Shown here: one piece after another, positions 1 through 7,316 of the stretch | Layout of the letters: each line of letters starts with the position of its first letter | Position numbering within the stretch: position 1 is the stretch's first letter | Origin: DATBJG01 sp963790545 | GTDB taxonomy: Bacteria; Acidobacteriota; Vicinamibacteria; Vicinamibacterales; JAMQPK01 | DNA length: 64,000 nucleotides | Reading direction: 5' to 3' | NCBI GenBank assembly: GCA_963790545.1 | Contig: CAWBPA010000024.1 | Coordinates: 434,001 to 498,000 of the forward strand | Translations under genes and position numbers: made by a program | Notes under the pieces: model-generated | Told to the model about the DNA's origin: nothing | Databases searched by the model: none | What the model saw: the letters and a program-made list of their open reading frames with translations, nothing else

Positions 1-3
1 CGA

Positions 4-175
4 GCGACCGGAGGTCGCGAGATCCGGTCATGGCGGCCCCGGCGATTGCTCACAGAGTGGATCGCTGCCACGAAGTACGCCGACCCTTCGACTGCGCTCA
101 GGGTCGTCCTGAGCAGCGTCGAAGGACGAGCGCCAAAGGCGCGAGGTACAGGTCGTGGGGGTGGGGCCCCACGAC
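4..175. repeat. Cluster of four short hairpins downstream of mqnA
   Basis: No credible gene lies left of mqnA. The stretch has four inverted repeats in a row: GCGACC/GGTCGC at 4-18; a long imperfect stem at 85-125 (CCTTCGAC at 85-92 against GTCGAAGG at 118-125, CTCAGG at 97-102 against CCTGAG at 108-113); GCGCC/GGCGC at 130-142; and GTCGTGGGG/CCCCACGAC at 152-175. The last ends just before the mqnA stop codon at 179. They could act as a terminator region or be dispersed repeats. The 85-125 stem resembles a repeat I remember from many environmental genomes; I have not checked this. Confidence 0.6.
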
Positions 176-178
176 AAG

Positions 179-970
179 CTAAGAATAGAAGCGCAACACC
201 CCGGCGCTCGGGACCAGGCCCAACTCCGCCGCAAGACCATAGAAACGGCGCAGGCCTTCCTGCTCCGCTTCTTGCAAATCGAAACCCACGTTCTCGGTCA
301 GGTAGCGGGTGCCGATGGCGACCTTTGCGTCATCGGGGCCGAAGTATTCACGCGCAACATCCTCGACGTGTGCTGCGCCAGCCATTTTCGCCTCGCGCAA
401 CCGCACGACGTCGTCCGTTGCCACCGCTCCCGGCCAACCCGCCCAGAACGCGTACACGAAAGGCAGCCCGGTCATCGCACGCCACTCGTCGCCAAAGTCG
501 ATCTTCTGCACGCCAAGCGCGACAGGGTCGGCGAATAACGCCGGGTCACCAATCAGCATGGCGGCGTCGTACCGGTCAAGCATTGTGGGCAGATCTGGCG
601 GCGTCTGGCGCAGCTCAGGCTTGATGTGAAAATGCCGCGCACACAGGATGCGAAGCAGCATGCTCGACGTCCGAGAACTGGTGTCGACGGCAATGGTGCG
701 GATCGAGGAGACGGGTCGCGAGCTGAAGAGCGCCACAGAGGCGACCGTGCCATTCGAGGCGACGGCCACGTCGGGCACGATGTGGTAATCCGGCCGGTGC
801 AGATACTCGATCGAAGGAATCAGTCCGACTTCCACCGTTCGCTCGTGAAGCAGCGCGGCACAAGTCGACGGCACGTCGAAGCGGATTGAGAATCGTCTGG
901 TGTCGGACTGCAGGCCATAGACAAGGGGTCTGGCGTTGAGATAGGTGACGGCGCCGAGACGAATGGGCAT
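179..970 (-). CDS. mqnA: Chorismate dehydratase MqnA (futalosine menaquinone pathway)
   Basis: MqnA removes water from chorismate to give 3-[(1-carboxyvinyl)oxy]benzoate, the first step of the futalosine route to menaquinone, in the cytosol. The 263-residue frame is intact and of usual family length. It has the solute-binding-protein-like fold signature: AVTYLNARPL at residues 7-16, GLIPSIEY near 49-56, and a domain-swap region ending in GDPAL near 141-145. It is the last gene of a minus-strand group after the UbiD-like decarboxylase and the MqnE-like gene, and 33 bases separate it from the latter. The neighbours support the menaquinone assignment strongly. Confidence 0.9.
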   Translation of the reverse strand: MPIRLGAVTYLNARPLVYGLQSDTRRFSIRFDVPSTCAALLHERTVEVGLIPSIEYLHRPDYHIVPDVAVASNGTVASVALFSSRPVSSIRTIAVDTSSRTSSMLLRILCARHFHIKPELRQTPPDLPTMLDRYDAAMLIGDPALFADPVALGVQKIDFGDEWRAMTGLPFVYAFWAGWPGAVATDDVVRLREAKMAGAAHVEDVAREYFGPDDAKVAIGTRYLTENVGFDLQEAEQEGLRRFYGLAAELGLVPSAGVLRFYS

Positions 971-973
971 GAA

Positions 974-1003
974 AGCTTACGGCTTCGGCTAAGGACTAAA
1001 GGC
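974..1003. repeat. Short degenerate word repeat between mqnA and the MqnE-like gene
   Basis: The gap consists of imperfect copies of a GGCT/AAGG-type word (GGCTTCGGCT, AAGGACTAAAGGCT). Only one arm is visible, so no strong hairpin is expected. It resembles in style the larger word repeats elsewhere in the window. It runs to the stop codon of the MqnE-like gene. Confidence 0.35.
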
Positions 1004-1888
1004 TCAGGGCGCCGTGAATTGCCAAAGGGCGTTCCGCTCGACCGGAACGAGGCCCGCCGCCTGAATGTTTCGACGCACTTCCTCGATCGTCGCGCGCCGC
1101 GGACCAAGCGACAGATCGTCGACCGCCGGCACGTCGTCCAGATCGTCGGCGCCAAATGTCAGCGCCACCTGCGCCAGTTTTGGGCCGTAGAGAGACCAAT
1201 CCACCTGAATCGTCTGGATGTTGTCTGCGATCACCCGAGCCAGGGCGACCCGCTTCAAGTCTTCGTATCCGGTGGTCGGCGCCGCGGAATCACCCGTCGG
1301 GGCAAGGGCGCCAACACATGCGAACCAGGTATTCGATCGAGAAATAGCGTGAGCTGTCGGATTCTCGCCAGCCAGTCGTCGGCCGCGTCGTCGAATACCA
1401 GGTGCGACACGGTAAGATCGGCTCGCACGATAGTTTCCAGCCCCCGCTCGAAGCCCGGGCTGTCGAGTGAAACCTCTGCAATCCGCTCGAGCCCCGCGTG
1501 CTTCAGCTCGACCAGACACTCTGCCAGCGGCACTCCGACACCACGGGCGAGACTGTCGAGCTCGGCGAGGGAGAACGCCGAGACTGGTATCGCTCCCGCC
1601 CGCGCAACCACGGCCCGCACCGCGGCCGAAGCCGCCTCGATTGATGTCGGGGAGTCCCTGAGCCGGACCTCTCCAGCTGAGCCGGGCAATGGACCGGGAT
1701 CAGCGGCGTTCACCAGCGGGACATGCGCCACGCGCAGAAACGTCACACGATCGCCATGACGGTGCGCGTCGCACCCCTTCGGCCAGCATGCCCAGCCCGA
1801 TGATGTCCGTCATCGAGGCCAGGGCGCTGATCTCGGCTTCGGTCAGCCGCTCGCGTGCGTCGATCTTTGCCGACAATGTGTCCAGCAT
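1004..1888 (-). CDS. MqnE-like protein lacking the radical-SAM cysteine motif (frameshifted)
   Basis: Three overlapping frames give one protein of about 295 residues. The start ATG at 1888 overlaps the upstream stop as TAATG. The N-terminal part (LTEAEISALASMTDIIGLGMLAEGVRR) matches the start of aminofutalosine synthases, the middle (HGDRVTFLRV, then AIPVSAFSLAEL) the TIM barrel, and the C-terminal part (TTGYEDLKRVALARV, GPKLAQVALTFGADDLD) the MqnE end. Frame changes are needed near 1770 and 1300-1315. The odd point is that the stretch after VTFLRV, where family members carry CX3CX2C for the [4Fe-4S] cluster, has no cysteine, and the next segment is about 40 residues short; the whole protein is some 80 residues shorter than MqnE. 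It may be a degenerate paralogue with a structural role, or a wrecked gene. Confidence 0.65.
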
Positions 1889-3336
1889 TACTTGCGTGGT
1901 TGAATCGAACTCCAGACCTGCAGCGCCCGCCGTCCTGCCGCCTCGCTGGTCACGACGCGCGTCGGCCATTCGCGTTGAAAGCCTTCAGACGCCCACTTGC
2001 GGGTCGCATCAATTCCCATCTTGCTCCCGTAGGCAGGCAGATCGGATGCATTCTCCAGATCGTCGAGTGGCCCCCGAGTGAATTGAATGTCGCGCTGCGG
2101 ATCCACGTGCGTGCCCACGATCCAGGCCACCTCCCGCACGTCCTGGACATTCACATCCTTGTCCACCACCACGATGATCTTGGAGAACATGAGCTGCCCA
2201 AGCCCCCAGAAGGCGTTCATGATCTTGCGGGCGTGGCCAGGATACCGTTTGTCGACGGAGACGATCACGAGATTGTGGAAGATCCCTTCCGCCGGAAAGT
2301 ACATGTCGACGATCTCGGGAACGGTCTTGCGAATCACTGGGAGAAAGATCCGCTCGCTCGCCTTGCCAAGGTAATAGTCCTCCTGCGGCGGAATCCCAAC
2401 AACCGTCGTGAGATACGTTGGGTTGCGGCGATGCGTGATGCACTGGATATGAAATACAGGGAAGTCATCGGCCAGCGAATAGAAGCCGGTGTGATCTCCG
2501 AACGGTCCCTCTCGTCGCCGCTCGCCGGGCTCGACGTACCCTTCAAGCACGATGTGGGCGCTGGCCGGGACCTCCAGGTCCACGGTCACCGCCTTCACGA
2601 GCTCGATGCGGCGGCGGGACAGAAATCCCGCCAGCAACAGCTCATCGAGCCCCTCTGGCATGGGCGCCGTCGCCGCGTACGCAAGAACGGGTGAAGGGCT
2701 CAACGCCACGGCAACCTCGAGCCGCCGACCGAGCCGCTCGGCAACGCGATAGTGTTGGGCTCCCCCTTTGTGACGCTGCCAATGCATGGCCGTCGTGCGG
2801 CCATCGAAGACCTGTAACCGGTACGCGCCAATGTTCCGGACACCGGTCTCGGGATCCTTGGTGATGACCAGCGGGAACGTGATGTACTTTCCGCCATCAC
2901 CGGGCCAGCACTTGAGGATTGGAAATTCGTCGAGCGTACCGTCGCGGCGCACCACTTCCTGGCACAGCCCGTCCTTGACCGTTTTGGGCATCAAATCACT
3001 CAGACGAGCGACGAGCGGCATCATCCTGACCGCATCGAGGAACCCACCAGGCATTTTCGGGGTCATCAGCTCGTCGATCTCACGCGCGAGATCGTCGAGC
3101 GACTTGACGCCGAGTGCCAGACACATCCGCTCGAGCGATCCGAACACATTGGTCGCAACGGGTATGCTGTAGCCCGACGGGCGCGCGAAGAGCAGCGCCG
3201 GACCGCCACCAGGCGACTTGCATGCGAGGTCGGTCACCGCCGCAATCTCGAGGTCGGGGCTCACGGCCTCCTGCACACGCGTCAGGAGCGACCGCTTCTC
3301 GAGATCCGCAAGAAAGTCCGTGAGATCGTGATGCAT
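1888..3336 (-). CDS. UbiD-family menaquinone biosynthesis decarboxylase (MqnL-like)
   Basis: This 482-residue protein is a full-length UbiD-type decarboxylase; UbiD enzymes use prenylated FMN. Visible signatures are FPILKCWPGDGGKYITFP near 140-157, QRHKGGAQHY, EGPFGDHTGFYS and GHARKIMNAFWG. In the futalosine pathway such an enzyme is thought to decarboxylate 1,4-dihydroxy-6-naphthoate. I chose the ATG at 3336 (MHHDLTDFL) over a TTG at 3351 because the latter lies inside the upstream repeat. It begins the mqnL-mqnE-like-mqnA group and its stop overlaps the next start. Ubiquinone UbiD is the alternative, but the neighbours favour menaquinone. Confidence 0.85.
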   Translation of the reverse strand: MHHDLTDFLADLEKRSLLTRVQEAVSPDLEIAAVTDLACKSPGGGPALLFARPSGYSIPVATNVFGSLERMCLALGVKSLDDLAREIDELMTPKMPGGFLDAVRMMPLVARLSDLMPKTVKDGLCQEVVRRDGTLDEFPILKCWPGDGGKYITFPLVITKDPETGVRNIGAYRLQVFDGRTTAMHWQRHKGGAQHYRVAERLGRRLEVAVALSPSPVLAYAATAPMPEGLDELLLAGFLSRRRIELVKAVTVDLEVPASAHIVLEGYVEPGERRREGPFGDHTGFYSLADDFPVFHIQCITHRRNPTYLTTVVGIPPQEDYYLGKASERIFLPVIRKTVPEIVDMYFPAEGIFHNLVIVSVDKRYPGHARKIMNAFWGLGQLMFSKIIVVVDKDVNVQDVREVAWIVGTHVDPQRDIQFTRGPLDDLENASDLPAYGSKMGIDATRKWASEGFQREWPTRVVTSEAAGRRALQVWSSIQPRK

Positions 3337-3343
3337 AACAAAC

Positions 3344-3383
3344 AAGGTCAAAGGGCAAAGGTTGACCTTTTACCTTTGACTTT
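3344..3383. repeat. CAAAGG word hairpin
   Basis: The left arm carries three imperfect copies of GTCAAAGG/GCAAAGG and the right arm their complement (CCTTTTACCTTTGACTTT), so the transcript can fold into an imperfect hairpin. The stop codon of the Gfo/Idh gene (3370-3372) and its last two or three codons lie in the right arm. Confidence 0.7.
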
Positions 3384-4315
3384 CCATGTGCTCCGCAATC
3401 CGATGTGCCAGTGCCATCGCTCGCCGTCCGGCGGCACCGTCCACCATCGGCTGACGCCGCGCCCGGGCCGCCTCGACGAAGTCCATGAGTTCCATCCGGA
3501 GCGGCTCCTGGCGAGGCGACGTCAATCTTCCCGCCCTCAATCCTGGGCTGGTGACCGTCGCTGCGCACCAGCCGCCAGTGCTCCAGTTCCTGTTCGGCGT
3601 AATCGATGGACACATACGCGTCGTGCTGAAACCAGCGGATTTTGCGCACCCGATCGCGGCTGATGCGGCTCGCCGTCAGGTTTGCAATACAGCCCGAGGC
3701 AAACCGCAGCCTGACGTTGGCGATGTCGATCCGATCGGTCAGCACGGCAACCCCCACCGCCTCGATTGACGCCACATCCGATTTGACCAGAGAAAGAATC
3801 ACGTCAAGATCGTGGATCATCACGTCGAAGATCACGTCGATGTCGAGGCTGCGCTCTGGGAACGCACCGAGGCGGTGCACCTCGATGAATTTGGGCTCGG
3901 TCATCAGCCCGGATGCCGCCCGCACGGCCGGATTGAAGCGCTCGGTGTGGCCGACACCAAGCGTGGCCGAGGTCGAGGCCGCCGCTGCAATCAGCTCGTC
4001 CGCCTCCGACAGCGATCCCGCGAGCGGCTTTTCGACGAGCGTCGCGACGCCATTCTGAAGAAAAGGCCGCGCAACCTCGAGGTGGGCGTGCGTCGGCACC
4101 GCCACGCTCACGGCATCGACTTCCCGGAGGATGTCCCGCGCATCGTAGGCAGCCCTGGCCCCCAGAAGCGCCGCGCCCTCATCCGCACGACTCCGGTCGA
4201 TGTCGACGATCCACTGCACCTCGACATCGCTCAACTCGGAGAGAATGCGGGCATGATGCCGGCCCACGTGGCCGTACCCTATGACGCCCATACGCAACGC
4301 TGTCGCGTCACCCAT
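3370..4315 (-). CDS. Gfo/Idh/MocA-family oxidoreductase, possible GnnA (frameshifted)
   Basis: The protein is an NAD(P)-dependent dehydrogenase of about 315 residues. The Rossmann motif is GVIGYGHVGRHHAR, followed by AVPTHAH, the catalytic-loop EKPLAG and a GHTERFNPA segment. One frame change is needed near 3510-3525; the real C-terminus reads on as MELMDFVEAARARRQPM. The start ATG at 4315 overlaps the lpxI stop by 8 bases, so the two genes are translationally coupled. Position directly after lpxA and lpxI suggests a sugar-nucleotide substrate. In Acidithiobacillus and Leptospira the Gfo/Idh enzyme GnnA oxidises UDP-GlcNAc at C3 for lipid A; that role is inferred here, and no GnnB aminotransferase is seen nearby. 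Confidence 0.75.
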
Positions 4316-5132
4316 GTTGTGTACGGCCCACGATGGCGATACCGCCCTCATCCGCCGACGCTCTCACCGCGTCTCCATCGAACACCAGGGTCTCTGCCCG
4401 CATCGACCGACAGCGCCGACGCACCGGCCACACGCATCGCCTGAACTGTCGCCAGTCCAATGACCGGGACGTCGAATCGCATGTCCTGCTTGGGCTTCGC
4501 CACCTTGACGATGGACACGCCGGGACCTGCCAGATACCCGGCCCGGCCGATGACTTCGTCGGTCCCCTCCATCGCTTCCACGGCCACAACGGCCAGATGT
4601 TTCACCGCAATCGTCTGGCCGATATCGAGCGCGGCAATCGCGTCCGCCATCCGGTATCCGAACTCGAGATCCTTCTGCTCGGCCTCGTTGGGCCCCGGTC
4701 AGTCAGAATCCCTGGCCGCGCGAGCAGCGGTCCCAGCAGCGCCGTCGAATCCATGAGCTCGATGCCGTGATCGCGCAAGACCTCGGCCACGGCACCGATG
4801 AGGCCATCCGTGTTGCGGGACGACAGCTTCCGGAGCACGCTCAGAAACGTGAGGTCCGGAACAATCCCGCCCGCGAAAATTTTCGTGTGTTTGACCTGAC
4901 CGGCCATCACCGCGTGTGTCACCTGCGCTCGTTTGAGCAGACTCAAGCAGGTGCCCAGCTGACCGATCGAGATCCAGTGAATGTCGACTTTTGCTCGCGC
5001 GGCGGCGTCATTCAGATCCTTGAAGGTTTCTTCCTTGAGGGCAATGATCGTGACGTCATGCCCCATGGCGCGCGCGGCGTCGAGGACCAGAAACGGGAAC
5101 CTACCGTTGCCGGCGATCAGCCCTAGGCGCAT
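4308..5132 (-). CDS. lpxI: UDP-2,3-diacylglucosamine pyrophosphatase LpxI (frameshifted)
   Basis: LpxI (DUF1009) hydrolyses UDP-2,3-diacylglucosamine to lipid X in lipid A synthesis and substitutes for LpxH. The span gives 275 residues, the normal length. Motifs: GLIAGNGRFP at residues 4-13, GQVKHTKIFAGGIVPD near 79-94, then VEAMEGTDEVIGRAG and GPGVSIVKVAKPKQDMRFD in the catalytic C-terminal domain. Two frame changes are needed, near 4690-4697 in a CCC run and near 4400. The start lies 3 bases after the fabZ-lpxA stop, and the end overlaps the Gfo/Idh gene. Confidence 0.88.
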
Positions 5133-5135
5133 GCG

Positions 5136-6389
5136 TCAGTCATCCACCACCATTTCTTCGGTCCGCCGGGTCGGCCGTCGCAGCAGAGCCCCTCGCTGCG
5201 AGGAGCGGATGAATTCGATCAGGTACTGCACATCCGGGCAGGCAAGCGTCGCGTCTCTCTCGATTTGCGTGAGCGCACGGCTCGTGTTGAGCTTCGACTG
5301 CAACAGGTACCGAAATGCGCGCTTCAGCTTGGTGACCGTGTCGGTCGAGAAACCCCGCCGTATCAGGCCAATCGTGTTCAACCCGTAAATCCGCGCGCGA
5401 TTGCCCACCGTCTTCGCAAACGGCAGCGCATCTTTGGTGACGACCGAGTAGCCGCCAATGAACGCATGGCGTCCGACTCGGCAAAACTGATGCACGCCCG
5501 AGCCGGCGCCAATGTTCGCGAAATCCTCGACCACGACGTGACCGCCGAGCGTGGCCATGTGGCCGCAGATGATGTCGTGGCCGAGCCGACAGTCATGCGC
5601 AACGTGGGCGTACGCCATGAACAGGTTGCGATCACCAATCTGCGTCATACCGCCGCCGCCCTGGGTGCCACGGTGAATCGTCACGAACTCCCGGAAAATG
5701 TTGTGCTCCCCAATCACGAGCTTCGTCAGTTCGCCCTTGAACTTCAGGTCCTGCGGAATGAGACCGATCGACGCAAACGGGAAAATCTCCGTTTCGTCAC
5801 CAATCTCCGTCCAGCCGTCAATCACGGCCGACGCCCCGATCCGGCAACGACGCCCGATTTTGACGTGCTCGCTGATCACCGCGTGCGGGCCGACCACCGT
5901 CCCTTCACCAATCTCGGCTCCCGGATGCACGCGAGCGGTCGAGTCGATGGCCGTCCGGTCTGCCGCGAGACCGAGCAGCAGCTCCGCTTCGGCCACGATC
6001 TGCTCTCCGACATACGCCACCGCTTTGGCCTTGGCCATTTTCGATCGTGCCCGACCGAGGGTGACTTCAAGGCGGAGCGTGTCGCCAGGCACCACCTGCC
6101 GCCGGAACTTGGCGTCGTTGACACCACGCAGTGAGACCCGGGTGGCAGGAGTCCCATTTTCGCGATGCAGCAGCAGAATGGTCGCCACCTGCGCCAGCGT
6201 CTCCAACATGAGCACGCCCGGCATCAGCGGGTTCCCGGGGAAATGTCCCTGGAAGAACTCTTCGCTGACGGTGACGTTCTTCAGCGCGACCAGGCGGCGG
6301 CCAGGGTCGTACTCCGCAATCGCGTCAACGAGGAACGACGGATACCGGTAACAGAGACGGTCCAGCAGGACAGGGATATCGATAGGCAC
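5136..6389 (-). CDS. FabZ-LpxA fusion: hydroxyacyl-ACP dehydratase plus UDP-GlcNAc acyltransferase
   Basis: One intact frame encodes two enzymes. The first ~140 residues are FabZ: YPSFLVDAI, then GHFPGNPLMPG with the active-site His, and MLETLAQ with the active-site Glu. The rest is LpxA: left-handed beta-helix hexapeptides (ARVHPGAEIGEGTVVGPHA and later coils), AHVAHDCRLG with the expected catalytic His, and the helical C-terminal bundle. There is no stop and no Met between the halves (junction AADRTAIDSTARV). The start is taken as GTG at 6389 (VPIDIPVLLDRL); the frame stays open to 6446, through a hairpin. FabZ and LpxA both act on 3-hydroxyacyl-ACP, so the fusion pairs enzymes that compete for one substrate. 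Confidence 0.88.
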   Translation of the reverse strand: MPIDIPVLLDRLCYRYPSFLVDAIAEYDPGRRLVALKNVTVSEEFFQGHFPGNPLMPGVLMLETLAQVATILLLHRENGTPATRVSLRGVNDAKFRRQVVPGDTLRLEVTLGRARSKMAKAKAVAYVGEQIVAEAELLLGLAADRTAIDSTARVHPGAEIGEGTVVGPHAVISEHVKIGRRCRIGASAVIDGWTEIGDETEIFPFASIGLIPQDLKFKGELTKLVIGEHNIFREFVTIHRGTQGGGGMTQIGDRNLFMAYAHVAHDCRLGHDIICGHMATLGGHVVVEDFANIGAGSGVHQFCRVGRHAFIGGYSVVTKDALPFAKTVGNRARIYGLNTIGLIRRGFSTDTVTKLKRAFRYLLQSKLNTSRALTQIERDATLACPDVQYLIEFIRSSQRGALLRRPTRRTEEMVVDD

Positions 6390-6403
6390 GGAATTGGCGG
6401 TGC

Positions 6404-6436
6404 TCGATGCACCGTGCACTACGCACGGTGCCTCGA
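6404..6436. repeat. Strong hairpin upstream of fabZ-lpxA
   Basis: GCACCGTGC at 6409-6417 and GCACGGTGC at 6423-6431 form a perfect 9-bp stem around the loop ACTAC; TCGA/TCGA extends it to 13 pairs with one mismatch. It lies 15 bases before the GTG start of fabZ-lpxA and after ompH. No T-run follows on the minus strand, so it is more likely an RNA-processing or attenuation element, or a repeat, than a terminator. Confidence 0.6.
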
Positions 6437-6473
6437 ACCTTAACACACGAAGCCGGATTCGCGCACGCGGCGC

Positions 6474-7172
6474 TCAGGGCTTCGGCGGCGTTGCAGGCGG
6501 CGTCGTTGGCGGGATCGTCGGAGCAGGCAACGTCGGCTTCGGAGCTGGCGCGGGCGTCGTCGGCTTCGCACCCGCCGCCGGGGGAGGAGGCGCGCCCGCC
6601 GTCGCGTCGAAACGTTTGATCAGGTCGTCGGTCAAATCCAGCGATGGATCCGCGAACACGATACCCGCTTCGACCCGGCTGAACAAAAAGTTGATGTTGC
6701 GTTCCTTGACCACGCGCTCGATGATGGGCGAGAGCTTCTTCATGAACTCCGCCTGAAGCTCCTGCTGCAGCTCCTGAAGTTCCTGCTGTGCATCCTGCTG
6801 CATCCGCTGAAGGTCGACGTTCAGGCGCTCGACCTCGCGCTCCAGCTGGTTGCGGGCCGAGTCGTTGAGGACGGTTCCGCCCGCCTGCAGCTTCTGCTGC
6901 GTCGCCTGGAGCTGCTTGTTCTTTTCGCCAAGCTCGCTGCTCTTTTTCTGAGTGAGCGCCTGGACTTTGGCACTGGCAAGCTTGCCTTCGGCCGAGGTCT
7001 GGACGATTCGCTCGAGATCGACCCAGCCAATGCTGATAGGCCGGGCCGGCGCACCTGCCGGCGCTGCGGTCGGTGCCTGCTGAGGAGCCTCACCCCCGGC
7101 CGGCGCCTGTGCCGCTCGCGCGGGTGCGGCCAGGCAGATCATCCCCAGAAAGACAGCGGTGTATTTGCGCAT
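6474..7172 (-). CDS. Periplasmic chaperone OmpH/Skp family
   Basis: Skp-like proteins hold unfolded outer-membrane proteins in the periplasm for BamA. The start at 7172 (MRKYTAVFLGMICLAAPARA) gives a signal peptide and has an AAAGGA ribosome site upstream. After a Pro/Ala-rich stretch comes ISIGWVDLERIVQTSAEGK, the usual OmpH entry motif, then a long coiled coil (QLEREVERLNVDLQRMQQDA) and the conserved IIERVVKERNINFLF strand. The C-terminal ~45 residues are Pro/Ala-rich and unusual for the family. Between bamA and fabZ-lpxA, as in the classical bamA-skp-lpxD-fabZ-lpxA order; lpxD is missing here. Confidence 0.88.
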   Translation of the reverse strand: MRKYTAVFLGMICLAAPARAAQAPAGGEAPQQAPTAAPAGAPARPISIGWVDLERIVQTSAEGKLASAKVQALTQKKSSELGEKNKQLQATQQKLQAGGTVLNDSARNQLEREVERLNVDLQRMQQDAQQELQELQQELQAEFMKKLSPIIERVVKERNINFLFSRVEAGIVFADPSLDLTDDLIKRFDATAGAPPPPAAGAKPTTPAPAPKPTLPAPTIPPTTPPATPPKP

Positions 7173-7221
7173 CAGGCGATTTCCTTTCACGGACTTAGAA
7201 GGCTGCTGAAACACACGGCTT

Positions 7222-7288
7222 CACCACGGAGAACACAGCGCACACAGAGAAATCGGCCCAACCCGCTCTGTGACCTCTGTGGGCTCCG
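7222..7288. repeat. ACACAGAG word hairpin, copy 1
   Basis: The left arm (CCACGGAGAACACAG, CGCACACAGAG) and right arm (CTCTGTGACCTCTGTGGGCTCCG) are imperfect complements. The same word family occurs at 50573-50643. It fills the gap between bamA and ompH and may form a hairpin in the operon mRNA. Confidence 0.75.
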
Positions 7289-7316
7289 GGGCAACAATCC
7301 TTTCTTCAGCATCCTG

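Noticed and set aside
46..624. Plus-strand frames left of and across mqnA
   Set aside because: They are antisense to a clear mqnA, have low-complexity Arg/Pro composition and no family signature.
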